From: an uncultured Bacteroidota bacterium
GTDB lineage: Bacteria > Bacteroidota > Bacteroidia > Chitinophagales > Saprospiraceae
DNA: 42,967 nt
Assembly (NCBI GenBank): GCA_902609095.1
Contig: CACLQQ010000018.1
Location: 1 to 42,967 of the forward strand
Direction of reading: 5' to 3'
Below the pieces are notes generated by a model. That model did not search any database, was not told where the DNA came from, and saw only the letters and a program-made list of their open reading frames with translations. Of this stretch, positions 1-9,455 are shown piece by piece. The first letter of the stretch is position 1. Every line of letters begins with the position of its first letter. Both the position numbers and the translations under genes were made by a program.

Positions 1-1013
1 TCAGCAGTATTAATTAAGGATATATTTATTGGCTCTGAATATTGATCAAGACCTTCTAAAGTAACATACCATATATCCATTTTACCCTCTCCTCCATTTC
101 TATTAGAGCTGAAGTAAAGAACTTCTTTGCCACTACTCCTATCAAATCCTAAACTGGGCTGTGTAGATGTATGGCTATTTCCATTAATATGATCAGGAAG
201 TTTAGTTTCGGGCCCAAATGATCCATCACCTAAAATCGCTCTACTGTATAAGTCACACCTGATTTCGCTGAAATTATCATAGTCACAAATAGTATAATAA
301 AACCTTGACCTATTGGTATTATAGGCAGTATGAGCCGTGTGCAGATTATCTCTATTCAAATCTCCTTCAATCGGCACACCAGACACATCACCTGAATTCA
401 ATATTTTTGAAATAACTCCGGTAGGAATATTTTTCTTTTGCTCTGTTTGAAAGGCCAATGAACTATAGGTTATCCCTTCTGATTCAATTACAGCCCCAAA
501 TTCTGAATACTCAGTGTTTATATTGTCTCCTAATCGGTTTATCTCAATATTTTGTTGAGGATTTTGAATAATTTTTTTTGCCCACTGCACGGAACTCAGT
601 TCTTTAGCTGCTTTAGCAGAAAGGTATTCATTCTCACCGTCTTGCTCAGACAGATACATATTATAATACGTTGTTGCAGCATTATAATCTCCCACTGTTT
701 GAGCCATTTCACCTAAATAAAAAGGTGCTAATGGATAACTATTACTATCATCCTTCTCAACAACTTTGGTATAATATTCTTTTGAAAGATTGTAAGAGTC
801 AAACAATCTAGCTGACTCGGCAATCTTGTACATTACATTTAAATCACTCGTATCAAACTGAATTGCCTCCAAATAGTATGACAAAGAACTGTAATAGTCT
901 TTTTCCATAAAAGACTTATCACCTGCGGTAAGAAACTGGCTTCTGTTTTGAGCTGTTATTGTACCGACAATACAAAAAAAGACTATAAGAACATTTATGC
1001 TTGTCTTATTCAT
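1..1013 (-). CDS. T9SS-associated TPR/PD40 protein (OmpA-family, PorE-like), C-terminus outside window
   Basis: The reading frame opens at an ATG at 1013 on the minus strand and runs off the left edge, so about 337 N-terminal residues are visible. It begins with a signal peptide ending near TITAQ, followed by tetratricopeptide-type helices (about residues 25-150, with motifs such as DYYSSLSYYLEA and DYNAATTYYNMYL). A stretch typical of PD40 beta-propeller blades follows (LYFSSNRNGGEGKMDIWYV near the edge). In Bacteroidota this architecture normally continues into a C-terminal OmpA peptidoglycan-binding domain and sits beside a PorP/SprF gene, as here: the gap to the porP stop is only 11 bases, so the two are probably one transcript. 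The OmpA part cannot be checked because it lies outside the window. The likely role is an outer-membrane-associated, periplasmic component connected with type IX secretion. Confidence 0.8.
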   Translation of the reverse strand, partial: MNKTSINVLIVFFCIVGTITAQNRSQFLTAGDKSFMEKDYYSSLSYYLEAIQFDTSDLNVMYKIAESARLFDSYNLSKEYYTKVVEKDDSNSYPLAPFYLGEMAQTVGDYNAATTYYNMYLSEQDGENEYLSAKAAKELSSVQWAKKIIQNPQQNIEINRLGDNINTEYSEFGAVIESEGITYSSLAFQTEQKKNIPTGVISKILNSGDVSGVPIEGDLNRDNLHTAHTAYNTNRSRFYYTICDYDNFSEIRCDLYSRAILGDGSFGPETKLPDHINGNSHTSTQPSLGFDRSSGKEVLYFSSNRNGGEGKMDIWYVTLEGLDQYSEPINISLINTA

Positions 1014-1024
1014 ACTTGTCACTC

Positions 1025-2056
1025 TTAGAATATCGGACATACTTTCACCTTTTTAAATGGTTTGACGTTGGTAATGATATAGGTGAAGTGCAATTCTATA
1101 GTACTTGGATTCTGTAGGTTGGCATTAGGAAATTGACTTCCTAAGTCATTGAAACCTGATACGTCAATATCATAATTAGCCGAAACATAAAAATTCTTGT
1201 ACTGCAGTGCCATTATGGGCCAAAGGCTACCACTCGTTCTATACCCTAAACCAACATGTACTTCCGTTTCCTTTCCTCTTGCTTGATTAACATAAATTTT
1301 AGCTAAACCTCCTATCTGTGCCTCATTATAATCACCTTGGAATTGGCTCATCGCATTCAACTGTAAATCCAATTTATCTGCTAATTGAAAACTACCTACC
1401 GCTGTAAATGCAAACCTCCGAGGCAATGCCACTTCCTCGAGATCATCTCTAAATGCGACATTGGGTTCAAATAAGTGATAAATACCCATACCTAAATCAA
1501 GCTTTGTTCTTTTAGACTTCTGCCATCTATAATTAAGTCCTAAACCAGATTCAATAAAAGACTTACTTTGAGTATTAAGCAATTCTCGCGGATCGAGACT
1601 TGCATCGAAATTTCTACCGTTCCATTGTGAATCCCATGTTAATGAGTTTATATCAACTGCTCGATTAGCAAAGCCCAACAGTAATCCCCCTGTAAATAGA
1701 TTTTGCTTATTAATGATATAAGTATAAGAGCCTGTAAGATTCAGATTAAATAAATTTAGATTAGCAAGTCTGTCCTGACTGTCATAATTAAATAGCAAAC
1801 CTCCAGAGAAGAAATACTTCCTATCCTTTTGGGGATAAAATTTCATATCGTAAGATCCACTAAATGTTGTCCAAGGAACAATTGAAGTCCATTGATTCCT
1901 ATAGCTAAGATTCAATCTCTTGTCGCCGTTAAATATCCCTGTTTTTGCCGGATTAATGTTGAGAGGGGAATTATAGAATTGAGAATAATGTATATCCTGA
2001 GCCACAATAGCTTCAACAAAAGCAGAGAAAAGAAAAAGTACTATAAGCCTTTTCAT
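1025..2056 (-). CDS. PorP/SprF family type IX secretion system membrane protein
   Basis: A 343-residue protein with a signal peptide (cleavage near VEAIVAQD) and then the classic opening of the PorP/SprF family, QDIHYSQFYNSPLNINPAKTG, followed by alternating beta-strand-like segments throughout and a glycine/aromatic-rich barrel pattern. PorP/SprF proteins are outer-membrane beta-barrels linked to T9SS and gliding. Bacteroidota carry many paralogues, each often paired with a TPR/PD40/OmpA gene as here, so this copy need not be the core secretion component. The ATG at 2056 directly precedes the signal peptide. It is the first gene of a probable two-gene unit. I did not find a perfect TAnnTTTG box upstream; the nearest resemblance is TATACTTTG about 40 bases ahead, which has the wrong internal spacing. 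Confidence 0.9.
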   Translation of the reverse strand: MKRLIVLFLFSAFVEAIVAQDIHYSQFYNSPLNINPAKTGIFNGDKRLNLSYRNQWTSIVPWTTFSGSYDMKFYPQKDRKYFFSGGLLFNYDSQDRLANLNLFNLNLTGSYTYIINKQNLFTGGLLLGFANRAVDINSLTWDSQWNGRNFDASLDPRELLNTQSKSFIESGLGLNYRWQKSKRTKLDLGMGIYHLFEPNVAFRDDLEEVALPRRFAFTAVGSFQLADKLDLQLNAMSQFQGDYNEAQIGGLAKIYVNQARGKETEVHVGLGYRTSGSLWPIMALQYKNFYVSANYDIDVSGFNDLGSQFPNANLQNPSTIELHFTYIITNVKPFKKVKVCPIF

Positions 2057-2285
2057 TCTAGGTTATGTAGGTTTGTTCATATTATCAAATCAAAATGCAA
2101 AGTATAACTACAAAAAGCGTGCTTATTTTATTTATAGTCGAAAAAAGTGGTAAACCCTTCTAAGTTTTCCTACTCTTTAACCCCTTAATCACTGATAAAG
2201 TTACCTTGAATAACTTGATCAGTATAATGTAATTTACAAATGCCTTTATTAATTTATATAATTTATTTCAATATAAATCTTCGAT

Positions 2286-3752
2286 TTGAAACTATTGACA
2301 ACCTCTCAGATCCAAACGATAGAACAAAACGACACAAGCTCCAAGGTTGGGAGAAATAAAGAACTTATGTATTCAGCCGTCCGAGTATTCATAAGTTGGC
2401 TGAGTAATAAGCTACATGAAGTACATACGATTCATGTCTGTGTACGGCATGGAAACAATGGAGCAGACGGAATACTGATAGCAGAGAAACTTGCAATACA
2501 AGGCTATAATGTAATAATATACAGTAACATTGAATCAAATAGCGTCAGTGAACTTTTCGTAAATCATTTAGAGAGAATAAAAAACATAAAAGGCCTTACT
2601 CTTTGTTCCTTTACTCAATTTGCTCCAATAAGCAACTCAAGTGAAATAGTAATTCATGCACTATTTGGAATAGGAGTGAATAGAGCATTGAGCGGGGTGT
2701 ACAAAAAAATGGTCGATCAAATCAACTTAAGTAGAGCACCTATATATAGTGTCGACATCCCAAGTGGTCTATATGGTGAAGGGGTAACAGACAGTCCAAC
2801 TATAAAGGCTAATGCTACCTGCAGTTTTGAATTTCCTAAACTCTCATTTTTTCAGAAAGAGAATCAATCTTCTTTAGGAGAGTGGTGTTTTAAATCAATC
2901 GATATAGATCAATTAGAAATTCACAAGATAAAATCGAACCATAGACTTATTGACTACAAGCTTGTAAATTAAACGCTCAAAAAACGGGAGAAATTTAGTC
3001 ATAAAGCTTCCTATGGGAATGTGGGTATAATTGCGGGTGAATATGGCATGGCGGGAGCAGCAATACTATGTGGCAGATCTTGTCCTAGAACAGGTGTCGG
3101 TTTAATGACCATGTTTGGTTGTAAGGATAATAGGATAATACTTCAAGCTAAATTACCAGAATCATTGTTCATTAATATAACTGAATACAGGCACGATAAT
3201 AATATACAATATCTGATAGGCCCAGGAATTGAACGGGATGAGAATTTCAAAAATGTCCTAGAGGATATAATAAATTCAAAAAGCCCGGTGGTAATAGATG
3301 CTGGAGCTCTAAACTACATATCACGTAACAAGAATTTATTGGATAAATTATCGACTAATTCAATATTAACCCCTCATCCTAAGGAGTTTTCGAGATTATT
3401 CGGAAATACCTCAAACCCACATGAGAGATTACTGCGACAGGTAGAAAAGTCAAAACAACACAATGTAATCATAGTACTAAAAGATCACTTCACAACTATA
3501 ACTACTCCTAATGGTATGGTTTACTATAACATAACAGGTAACGCTGGTTTAGCAACGGGTGGGAGCGGCGATGTGCTGACAGGCATTATAGGGACTTTTT
3601 TAGCTCAAGGTTATAGCCCGATTCAAGCCGCCTATCTTGGCGTATATATTCACGGCAGAGCAGCGGACTGTTATGTTGAATAGTACGATATGTTAAGTTT
3701 GACTCCTTCTGGTGTAATAGATAATATTCAGAATATTCTAAAAGAACTTTAA
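2286..3752 (+). pseudogene. nnr: Bifunctional NAD(P)H-hydrate repair enzyme Nnr, interrupted by two in-frame stops
   Basis: One frame gives 488 codons, the normal length for Nnr, which epimerises and dehydrates damaged NAD(P)HX. The N-terminal epimerase half (codons 1-228) ends at TAA 2970-2972. The frame continues without a shift into the ADP-dependent dehydratase half (KREKFSHKASYGN, then LTPHPKEFSRL and ATGGSGDVLTGII), ends at TAG 3681-3683, and continues 22 more codons to a final TAA at 3750. The first stop falls in the linker between the catalytic halves. The start is TTG at 2286, where MKLLTTSQI would be expected after ATG. The epimerase motifs are also worn: the usual GPGNNGGDG reads RHGNNGADG, and the family Asp in VDALFG is His (IHALFG). 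Two split proteins (GTG restart at 3021) are conceivable, but the second would lack conserved residues at both ends. Confidence 0.85.
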
Positions 3753-3753
3753 G

Positions 3754-4461
3754 ATTCCTAAAAGAAAAATCTGTGTGCTTACTGGAGCGGGAATAAGTGC
3801 TGAAAGCGGCATTAAGACTTTTCGTGATGCAGATGGTCTATGGGAGGGTCATGATATCATGGAAGTTGCGAGTCCTATTGGGTTTAATAAGAATCCAAAC
3901 TTGGTGTTAGATTTCTATAATCAGAGAAGGAGTCAATTAAAAGAAGTCAAACCTAACACTGCTCATCATGAAATAGCAAGAATGGAAGCAGAGTTTGATG
4001 TAACCATAATCACTCAAAATGTTGATGATCTGCATTAAATAGCTGGATCAAAAAATATCATTCATTTGCACGGAGAACTCACTAAAGCCGTAAGTTGCGG
4101 AGATGAGAACTATATTATTGAATGCAATCGGGATATAACCCCGAAAGATCAGTGCCCTCAAGGCTTTCAAATGAGACCATTTATAGTATGGTTTGGAGAA
4201 GAGGTTCGAATGCTATCTGCGGCCATAAAAGAAATTACAAAATGTGATGCTATCATGATAATAGGAACATCCATGCAAGTTTATCCTGCTGCGAGCTTAA
4301 CGGCTTATGCCCCTGTTGATACTCATATATTTTATATTGACCCTGATCCAAATGTAAATTACGAACTGAGTCTCCGTAATAGGTTAAAAATATTTAAAGG
4401 GCCAGCAACTTTAGAAACTAAAAATGCGATAGAAACTCTTAAGAACCTATATCGCATTTAA
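3754..4461 (+). pseudogene. Sir2-family NAD-dependent deacylase, start codon lost and one in-frame stop
   Basis: The frame reads 235 codons, the usual size of a bacterial sirtuin. Visible motifs are LTGAGISAESGIKTFRDADG (NAD binding), TQNVDDLH, the HLHGEL catalytic histidine region, MRPFIVWFGE and IGTSMQVYPAA. TAA at 4036-4038 stands where the family has Glu in NVDDLHExAGS, a change explained by one G-to-T substitution. The expected N-terminus, PKRKICVLTGAGIS, is preceded by ATT at 3754 rather than ATG; the first usable start (GTG 3775) falls inside the glycine-rich motif. The gene begins one base after the nnr stop, so the two were probably co-transcribed, and both products act on NAD chemistry. 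It converges on nrdA with a 24-base gap. I judge it a recently inactivated gene; suppression of the stop cannot be excluded from sequence. Confidence 0.83.
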
Positions 4462-4485
4462 TATGTTTGTATCTACTCTATGAGT

Positions 4486-6855
4486 TTAACTTCCGCACAT
4501 TAGGCAGCCTTCTTCCATAGTACAAACTTCTCCTTCTGCCATTACTTCTTCTGGCTGCTGTTGCTCTTGATTCACATATTTTTTCTGATGCTCCTCGCTC
4601 AATGTGAATTTGATTGGATCTACAGCGGCCTTTGATCTCAAGTAATACATACCCGTTTTTAAGCCCTTTTGCCAAGCATAAAAATGCATTGATGTTAATT
4701 TTCCAAAGTTTGGATTTTCAACAAAGAGATTAAGACTTTGAGATTGACAAACGAAAGCACCTCTATCTGCTGCTAGGTCAATTATCGCCTTCTGGCTAAT
4801 TTCCCAAACAGTTTTATACAAATCTTTAAGTTTTTGTGGCACTTCAGGGAAATCCTGAATGGAACCATTACTAGCCATCAATCGTTCACGCATCTCATCA
4901 TTCCAAAGACCTTCGGATATTAAATCCTTTAATAAGTGCTTGTTAACAATAATATATTCACCTGATAGAGTTCGTCTTGTATAAATATTGGAAGTATATG
5001 GTTCTATACACTCATTATTTCCTAAGATCTGAGAAGTCGATGCGGTTGGCATCGGTGCCAATAGTAAACTATTTCTCATTCCGGTTTTTTGAACCTCAGC
5101 CTTCAATTCACCCCAATTGTATCTATCCGTAGGAGTAACTCCCCACATATCAAATTGAAGAACTCCTTGACTAGCAGGGCTGCCTTCGAAGGTTTGGTAA
5201 GGTCCTTCTTTTTGAGCGATGAGGTTGGACTCCATCACAGAAGCATGATAAATCGTTTCGAAAATATTTTGATTAAGTTTTCGAGCCCCTTCACTATCAA
5301 AAGGATGTCCTGCTAAGATGAAGGCGTCAGCTAAACCCTGGACTCCAATACCAATAGGTCGATGCCTAAAGTTTGAATTCTCAGCTTCTGGAATAGGATA
5401 ATAATTAATATTAATTATTTTATTGAGATTACGGGTAATAACTCTAGTAATATCATGGAGTTTCTGAAAATCATAAGTGCCATCCTCCGAGACAAACTTA
5501 GGAAGCGAAATAGACGCAAGATTACATACAGCTACTTCATCTGGAGCTGTATATTCAACAATCTCTGTACATAGATTACTTGACCGTATAGTTCCTAGGT
5601 TCTTTTGATTTGATTTCTCATTACAGGCATCTTTGTATAAGATATAAGGGTTACCAGTTTCAATTTGAGATTCAAGTATAGCAAACCAGAGGTCTTGAGC
5701 TTTAATCGTTTTACGTGCTTTACCCTCTTGTTCATATTGATGATAGAGATCTTGAAACTTAGAACCAAAACAATCATATAAACCAGGAGCTTCATTAGGA
5801 CAAAACAAAGACCATTCACCATCTTCCTTCACCCTCTTCATGAATAAATCAGGAATCCAAAGAGCATAGAAAAGATCTCTGGCACGCATTTCTTCTTTTC
5901 CATGATTCTTTTTCAACTCTAAGAATTCAAATACATCGGCATGCCAAGGTTCTAAATATATTGCAAAAGCCCCCTTACGCTTACCCCCTCCTTGATCAAC
6001 ATATCTTGCAGTATCGTTAAATACTTTTAGCATAGGTATAACACCATTAGAGGTTCCTCCAGTACCTTTGATATAGGATCCTTTTGCTCTGACATTATGT
6101 ATACTTAGACCGATTCCACCAGCCGATTGTGATATTTTCGCACACCTTGATAAGGTTTCGAAAATTCCAGGTATACTATCCTCAGTTGCTGAAAGTAAAA
6201 AACAAGAGCTCAATTGGGGTTTAGGTGTTCCTGCATTGAATAAGGTAGGAGTGGCATGAATGAACCACTTCTCTGACATTAAATTATATGTCTCGATTGC
6301 AGCTTCGATATCCTTACCATGAATTCCAACAGCTGCTCTCATTAGCATATGTTGAGGACGCTCTACTACTTTACCATCCATTCTAAGGAGATAAGAACGT
6401 TCTAAAGTTTTGAATCCGAAATAGTCGAAACTATAATCTCTATCATAAATTATAGCTGAGTCAAGAACATCTCTATTAGCCTTTATAATTGAAATAGTTT
6501 CATCACCTATAAGTCCCGCTTTAGCTCCTGTCTTTGGGTCTATGTACTTATGGATTGCAGCCATCGTCTTAACAAATGACTTATCTGTTCCTTTATGAAG
6601 ATTAGAAACAGCTATTCTTGCTGCGAGCTTAGCGTAGTCTGGGTGATATGCTGCCATAGAAGCAGCAGTCTCTGAGGCTAAATTGTCTAATTCTGTCGTA
6701 GAGACACCATCATATAGACCTTGAATTACTTTTTTAGCAATCTCTATTGAATCCACATGTATTGAGTCCAAGCCGTAGCATAACTTTTTTATTCGAGCGG
6801 TAATTTTGTCAAAAGAAACGTTTTCTTTCTTACCACTTCGTTTTAGTACTTCCAT
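4486..6855 (-). CDS. nrdA: Ribonucleoside-diphosphate reductase, alpha (large) subunit, class Ia
   Basis: A 789-residue large subunit that reduces ribonucleoside diphosphates to deoxyribonucleotides. It opens with an ATP-cone allosteric domain ([18 protein letters not shown], about residues 1-90). Catalytic features are all present: the first redox cysteine in QLSSCFLL (about 219), the N-x-C-x-E active-site motif in [11 protein letters not shown], the partner cysteine in [10 protein letters not shown], the radical-transfer tyrosine pair in [10 protein letters not shown], and a C-terminal CLMCGS cysteine pair that relays electrons from thioredoxin or glutaredoxin. It lies 113 bases downstream of nrdB on the same strand, so an nrdBA order. 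No promoter motif is evident in the gap; co-transcription from the nrdB side is likely. Confidence 0.97.
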   Translation of the reverse strand: MEVLKRSGKKENVSFDKITARIKKLCYGLDSIHVDSIEIAKKVIQGLYDGVSTTELDNLASETAASMAAYHPDYAKLAARIAVSNLHKGTDKSFVKTMAAIHKYIDPKTGAKAGLIGDETISIIKANRDVLDSAIIYDRDYSFDYFGFKTLERSYLLRMDGKVVERPQHMLMRAAVGIHGKDIEAAIETYNLMSEKWFIHATPTLFNAGTPKPQLSSCFLLSATEDSIPGIFETLSRCAKISQSAGGIGLSIHNVRAKGSYIKGTGGTSNGVIPMLKVFNDTARYVDQGGGKRKGAFAIYLEPWHADVFEFLELKKNHGKEEMRARDLFYALWIPDLFMKRVKEDGEWSLFCPNEAPGLYDCFGSKFQDLYHQYEQEGKARKTIKAQDLWFAILESQIETGNPYILYKDACNEKSNQKNLGTIRSSNLCTEIVEYTAPDEVAVCNLASISLPKFVSEDGTYDFQKLHDITRVITRNLNKIININYYPIPEAENSNFRHRPIGIGVQGLADAFILAGHPFDSEGARKLNQNIFETIYHASVMESNLIAQKEGPYQTFEGSPASQGVLQFDMWGVTPTDRYNWGELKAEVQKTGMRNSLLLAPMPTASTSQILGNNECIEPYTSNIYTRRTLSGEYIIVNKHLLKDLISEGLWNDEMRERLMASNGSIQDFPEVPQKLKDLYKTVWEISQKAIIDLAADRGAFVCQSQSLNLFVENPNFGKLTSMHFYAWQKGLKTGMYYLRSKAAVDPIKFTLSEEHQKKYVNQEQQQPEEVMAEGEVCTMEEGCLMCGS

Positions 6856-6968
6856 GATTTTTTAAGATTAAAATTTACGCGGATGTAGGGATCAGATTTG
6901 GTTTAGGTTGGCTTGGACTGTCCGTTCTATCCTTTGATTAATTTATTTATTTACTGTTTTGGACTTTT

Positions 6969-7946
6969 TTAAAAATCCTCGTTTAATGAGAATACTTGCT
7001 TATCCTTATCGGCCATCACGCCTGATTTTTGGTAGTCACCTACTCTTTTTTCAAAGAAATTGGTTTTTCCTTGTAGAGAAATTAGATCCATCCATGGGAA
7101 TGGATTCTCTGCGTTGTAAACTTTCTGATTCCCTAATGAAACTAATAGACGATCAGCGACAAACTCTATATACTGGCACATTAAATCAGAGTTCATTCCA
7201 ATTAGATTAACTGGTAGCGCATCACTCACAAACTCTTTCTCTATATCTACAGCGCTGACTATGAGTTTCTCAATAGTCTCCTTTGGTAATTTATTCTGTA
7301 TATGCTGATTATATAACAAACATGCGAAGTCACAATGCATTCCCTCATCTCTTGATATTAATTCGTTACTAAAGGAAAGTCCTGGCATTAATCCACGCTT
7401 CTTCAACCAAAATATAGAACAAAAAGAACCAGAAAAGAATATCCCCTCGACTGATGCAAATGCAATCAACCTCTCGGCGAAACTTCCATTCTCTATCCAT
7501 TTGAAAGCCCACTCTGCTTTTTTCTTTACACAATCAAGGTTTTCAATTGCATTGAGAAGATAGTCTTTCTCATTTCCGTCTTTTATGTAGGTGTCTATGA
7601 GTAAAGAATAGGTTTCAGAATGAATGTTTTCCATCATGATTTGAAATCCATAAAAGAATTTAGCTTCTGTATATTGAACCTCGCTTACCATGTTTTCAGC
7701 AAGATTTTCGTTAACTATACCGTCACTTGCCGCAAAAAATGCCAAAACATGCTTGACGAAGAATCTTTCGTCATCATTTAATTTATTAGCCCAATCAGAG
7801 AGATCCTGGTGGAGATCTATTTCTTCAGCTGTCCAAAAACTTGCTTCAGATTTTTTATAAAAAGCCCAAATATCATCATGTTCAATTGGAAATAAGACAA
7901 ACCTATTTGGATTTTCTTTTAGTATTGGCTCTACGGCTTGAGTCAT
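6969..7946 (-). CDS. nrdB: Ribonucleoside-diphosphate reductase, beta (small) subunit, class Ia
   Basis: A 325-residue ferritin-like radical-generating subunit. The di-iron ligand set is visible: the Asp/Glu region in the N-terminal third ([12 protein letters not shown]), the E-x-x-H helix with the radical tyrosine three residues further on (ENIHSETYS), SVEGIFFSG, and the second E-x-x-H helix ([11 protein letters not shown]). Because the radical Tyr and both E-x-x-H motifs are present, this is a conventional Y-radical class Ia protein rather than one of the Tyr-less variants. It ends in VFSLNEDF, the acidic/aromatic tail that docks onto NrdA. It is the first gene of the nrdBA unit, and the 357 bases upstream hold DnaA-box-like 9-mers that may matter for its control. 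Confidence 0.97.
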   Translation of the reverse strand: MTQAVEPILKENPNRFVLFPIEHDDIWAFYKKSEASFWTAEEIDLHQDLSDWANKLNDDERFFVKHVLAFFAASDGIVNENLAENMVSEVQYTEAKFFYGFQIMMENIHSETYSLLIDTYIKDGNEKDYLLNAIENLDCVKKKAEWAFKWIENGSFAERLIAFASVEGIFFSGSFCSIFWLKKRGLMPGLSFSNELISRDEGMHCDFACLLYNQHIQNKLPKETIEKLIVSAVDIEKEFVSDALPVNLIGMNSDLMCQYIEFVADRLLVSLGNQKVYNAENPFPWMDLISLQGKTNFFEKRVGDYQKSGVMADKDKQVFSLNEDF

Positions 7947-8157
7947 ATTATTTACTTATTTTCTTTGTTACAAATTATGTCAATAATCCCCTAGAAATGT
8001 TGTGACGTTTAGTTCTTTTTTTGGTTAATCCTGTACGTTATTACATTACATGAAAAGGGTCCTCGAGAAGAAAATGAACTCTTATTCTGTTTGGCTATCA
8101 ATGACAAAACAAATAAATGCAAAAAAGTAATAATGTGTCCTTCTTGGCGCTTCATAG

Positions 8158-8261
8158 TTATCAACATCATGTTAGTAAAAAACCTAACATATTATAAATC
8201 AGCGATATACGTATTGCGCATCATTCTGCCGGTGTGGACAATCTTCATAAAATGTTGATAA
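8158..8261. promoter_or_regulatory. Cluster of three DnaA-box-like 9-mers upstream of nrdBA
   Basis: In the 357-base gene-free gap 7947-8303 there are TTATCAACA at 8158-8166 (plus), TTGTCCACA at 8233-8241 (minus) and TTATCAACA at 8253-8261 (minus), each one base from the DnaA-box consensus TTATCCACA. A fourth looser match (TTATCGGCA) sits near 8264. DnaA boxes regulate nrdAB in E. coli, so control of nrdBA is a reasonable guess. Such 9-mers are short and chance occurrence is possible. Otherwise the gap holds only a 7-bp hairpin and a 26-codon open frame of doubtful meaning. Confidence 0.35.
8169..8190. repeat. Inverted repeat in the nrdB upstream gap
   Basis: ATGTTAG (8169-8175) and CTAACAT (8184-8190) form a perfect 7-bp stem around an 8-base A-rich loop. 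It lies between the DnaA-like boxes and about 220 bases upstream of nrdB. Its length and symmetry would suit an operator for a dimeric regulator; it has no U-tract on either side that would make it a good terminator. Confidence 0.4.
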
Positions 8262-8303
8262 CGTGCCGATAATGCGTTATGTAGAATTGTAATATATAAA
8301 AGC

Positions 8304-9248
8304 TTAAGCTCTATTTCTCCTGAAAATCATTATGAGTAAGAACCCTAATATGATAGAAATCAAAATAATAATGTAGAAGGCTGCCGGATGATCTTTTAAT
8401 GGCAAATTGTTAAGATTCATGCCATAAAAACTAGCTACAAGAGTCGGCACCATCAAAATAATAGTAATCATAGTCAACCTATGTATAACAATATTTAAGT
8501 TATTAGAAATAATAGAAGCATAAGCCTCCATAGTACCACTTAATATATTAGTGTGAACATTAGCCATTTCTAACGCCTGACTATTATCAATAATAATATC
8601 TTCAAACAAATCCTCATAGTCATCTTTACCTCTGATACCCAGGAAATCTGTTCTTCTCATTTTTTGCTTCAGCAAGTCATTATCACTTAATGAGTTCATC
8701 AGATATACCAAACTCTTTTCAATCTTCAATAATTCTTGAAGTTCTTTATTTCGACTTGAATTATAAAGTTCCTTTTCTATGACATTTCGTTTGAGATTAA
8801 GTTTCTTCAACCCATCTAAAAATTGAAAAACTGTTTGCTCAAATAATTTCAATACATACAACTCATTGTCTCTTGGATTGAAGTTCTTAACTCTCCCTCT
8901 TATAAACTTTGTTAATATTGGATTTTCAACTGACGATATTGTGATAATCCGTTCGTGTGCCATAATGACCCCTATTGGGGCAGTTATATATAAAGCATCA
9001 CTTTCCTTCGCATCTTGATTCAGCACTGGTGTATTAATTACAATCAGCTTAATCCCATCCTCTTTCTCGTAACGAGACCTCTCATCTATATCTAAGGAAT
9101 CAATTAAGAAATCTAAAGGAATATTCTCTTGCTCTGCTAACAGTTCTAATTGAGAATTATCCAATGGGGCATAGACATGTATCCAATCTGCTTCATATGA
9201 AGAGACTTGCTTCAATTCAGTCCCCACCTTTCTGAAATACTGTATCAT
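8304..9248 (-). CDS. corA: CorA family magnesium/divalent cation transporter
   Basis: A 314-residue protein with a long cytoplasmic N-terminal domain and two C-terminal membrane helices. The signature YGMN motif closes the first helix (SFYGMNLNNLP, about residue 273), and the second helix runs FYIIILISIILGFLLIMIF before a short basic tail (RRNRA). CorA proteins form pentameric Mg2+ channels gated by cytoplasmic Mg2+. The ATG at 9248 gives MIQYFRKVGTELKQVSSYEA, a plausible start. It stands alone on the minus strand, divergent from yidC, and ends before the nrdB upstream gap. Confidence 0.93.
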   Translation of the reverse strand: MIQYFRKVGTELKQVSSYEADWIHVYAPLDNSQLELLAEQENIPLDFLIDSLDIDERSRYEKEDGIKLIVINTPVLNQDAKESDALYITAPIGVIMAHERIITISSVENPILTKFIRGRVKNFNPRDNELYVLKLFEQTVFQFLDGLKKLNLKRNVIEKELYNSSRNKELQELLKIEKSLVYLMNSLSDNDLLKQKMRRTDFLGIRGKDDYEDLFEDIIIDNSQALEMANVHTNILSGTMEAYASIISNNLNIVIHRLTMITIILMVPTLVASFYGMNLNNLPLKDHPAAFYIIILISIILGFLLIMIFRRNRA

Positions 9249-9414
9249 GATTATTTTATATCATTAAGAATTACTCAAAACTGATATTATTCCTATGAGC
9301 CAATAATAGTTCTGCAAAAATAACTATCCGTAGCACTCCATATTATATATGTACAATTATGCTGCCATCGATCTAATAGATAAGCTTTTTAATCTAAAGG
9401 ACAATCATTAATCG

Positions 9415-9422
9415 TACTTTTG
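9415..9422 (+). promoter_or_regulatory. Bacteroidota -7 promoter box for yidC
   Basis: TACTTTTG matches TAnnTTTG exactly, 33 bases ahead of the yidC ATG. No clear TTG -33 element is visible at the usual distance. Confidence 0.5.
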
Positions 9423-9455
9423 CGCCACTTTTAGGATTCATACGAGAATAGATAT

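Noticed and set aside
2286-4461. Reassigned or recoded stop codons in this genome
   Set aside because: Intact genes across the window end normally at TAA, TAG and TGA at family-typical lengths, and the interrupted genes also show damaged starts or residues. Local decay fits better.
8050-8130. A 26-codon open frame (MKRVLEKKMNSY...) in the nrdB upstream gap
   Set aside because: Too short to support, no promoter box or homologue evident; chance in AT-rich sequence.
8158-8261. Chromosomal replication origin
   Set aside because: Only three imperfect boxes, no AT-rich unwinding element beside them and no dnaA or dnaN nearby. Kept only as a regulatory candidate.
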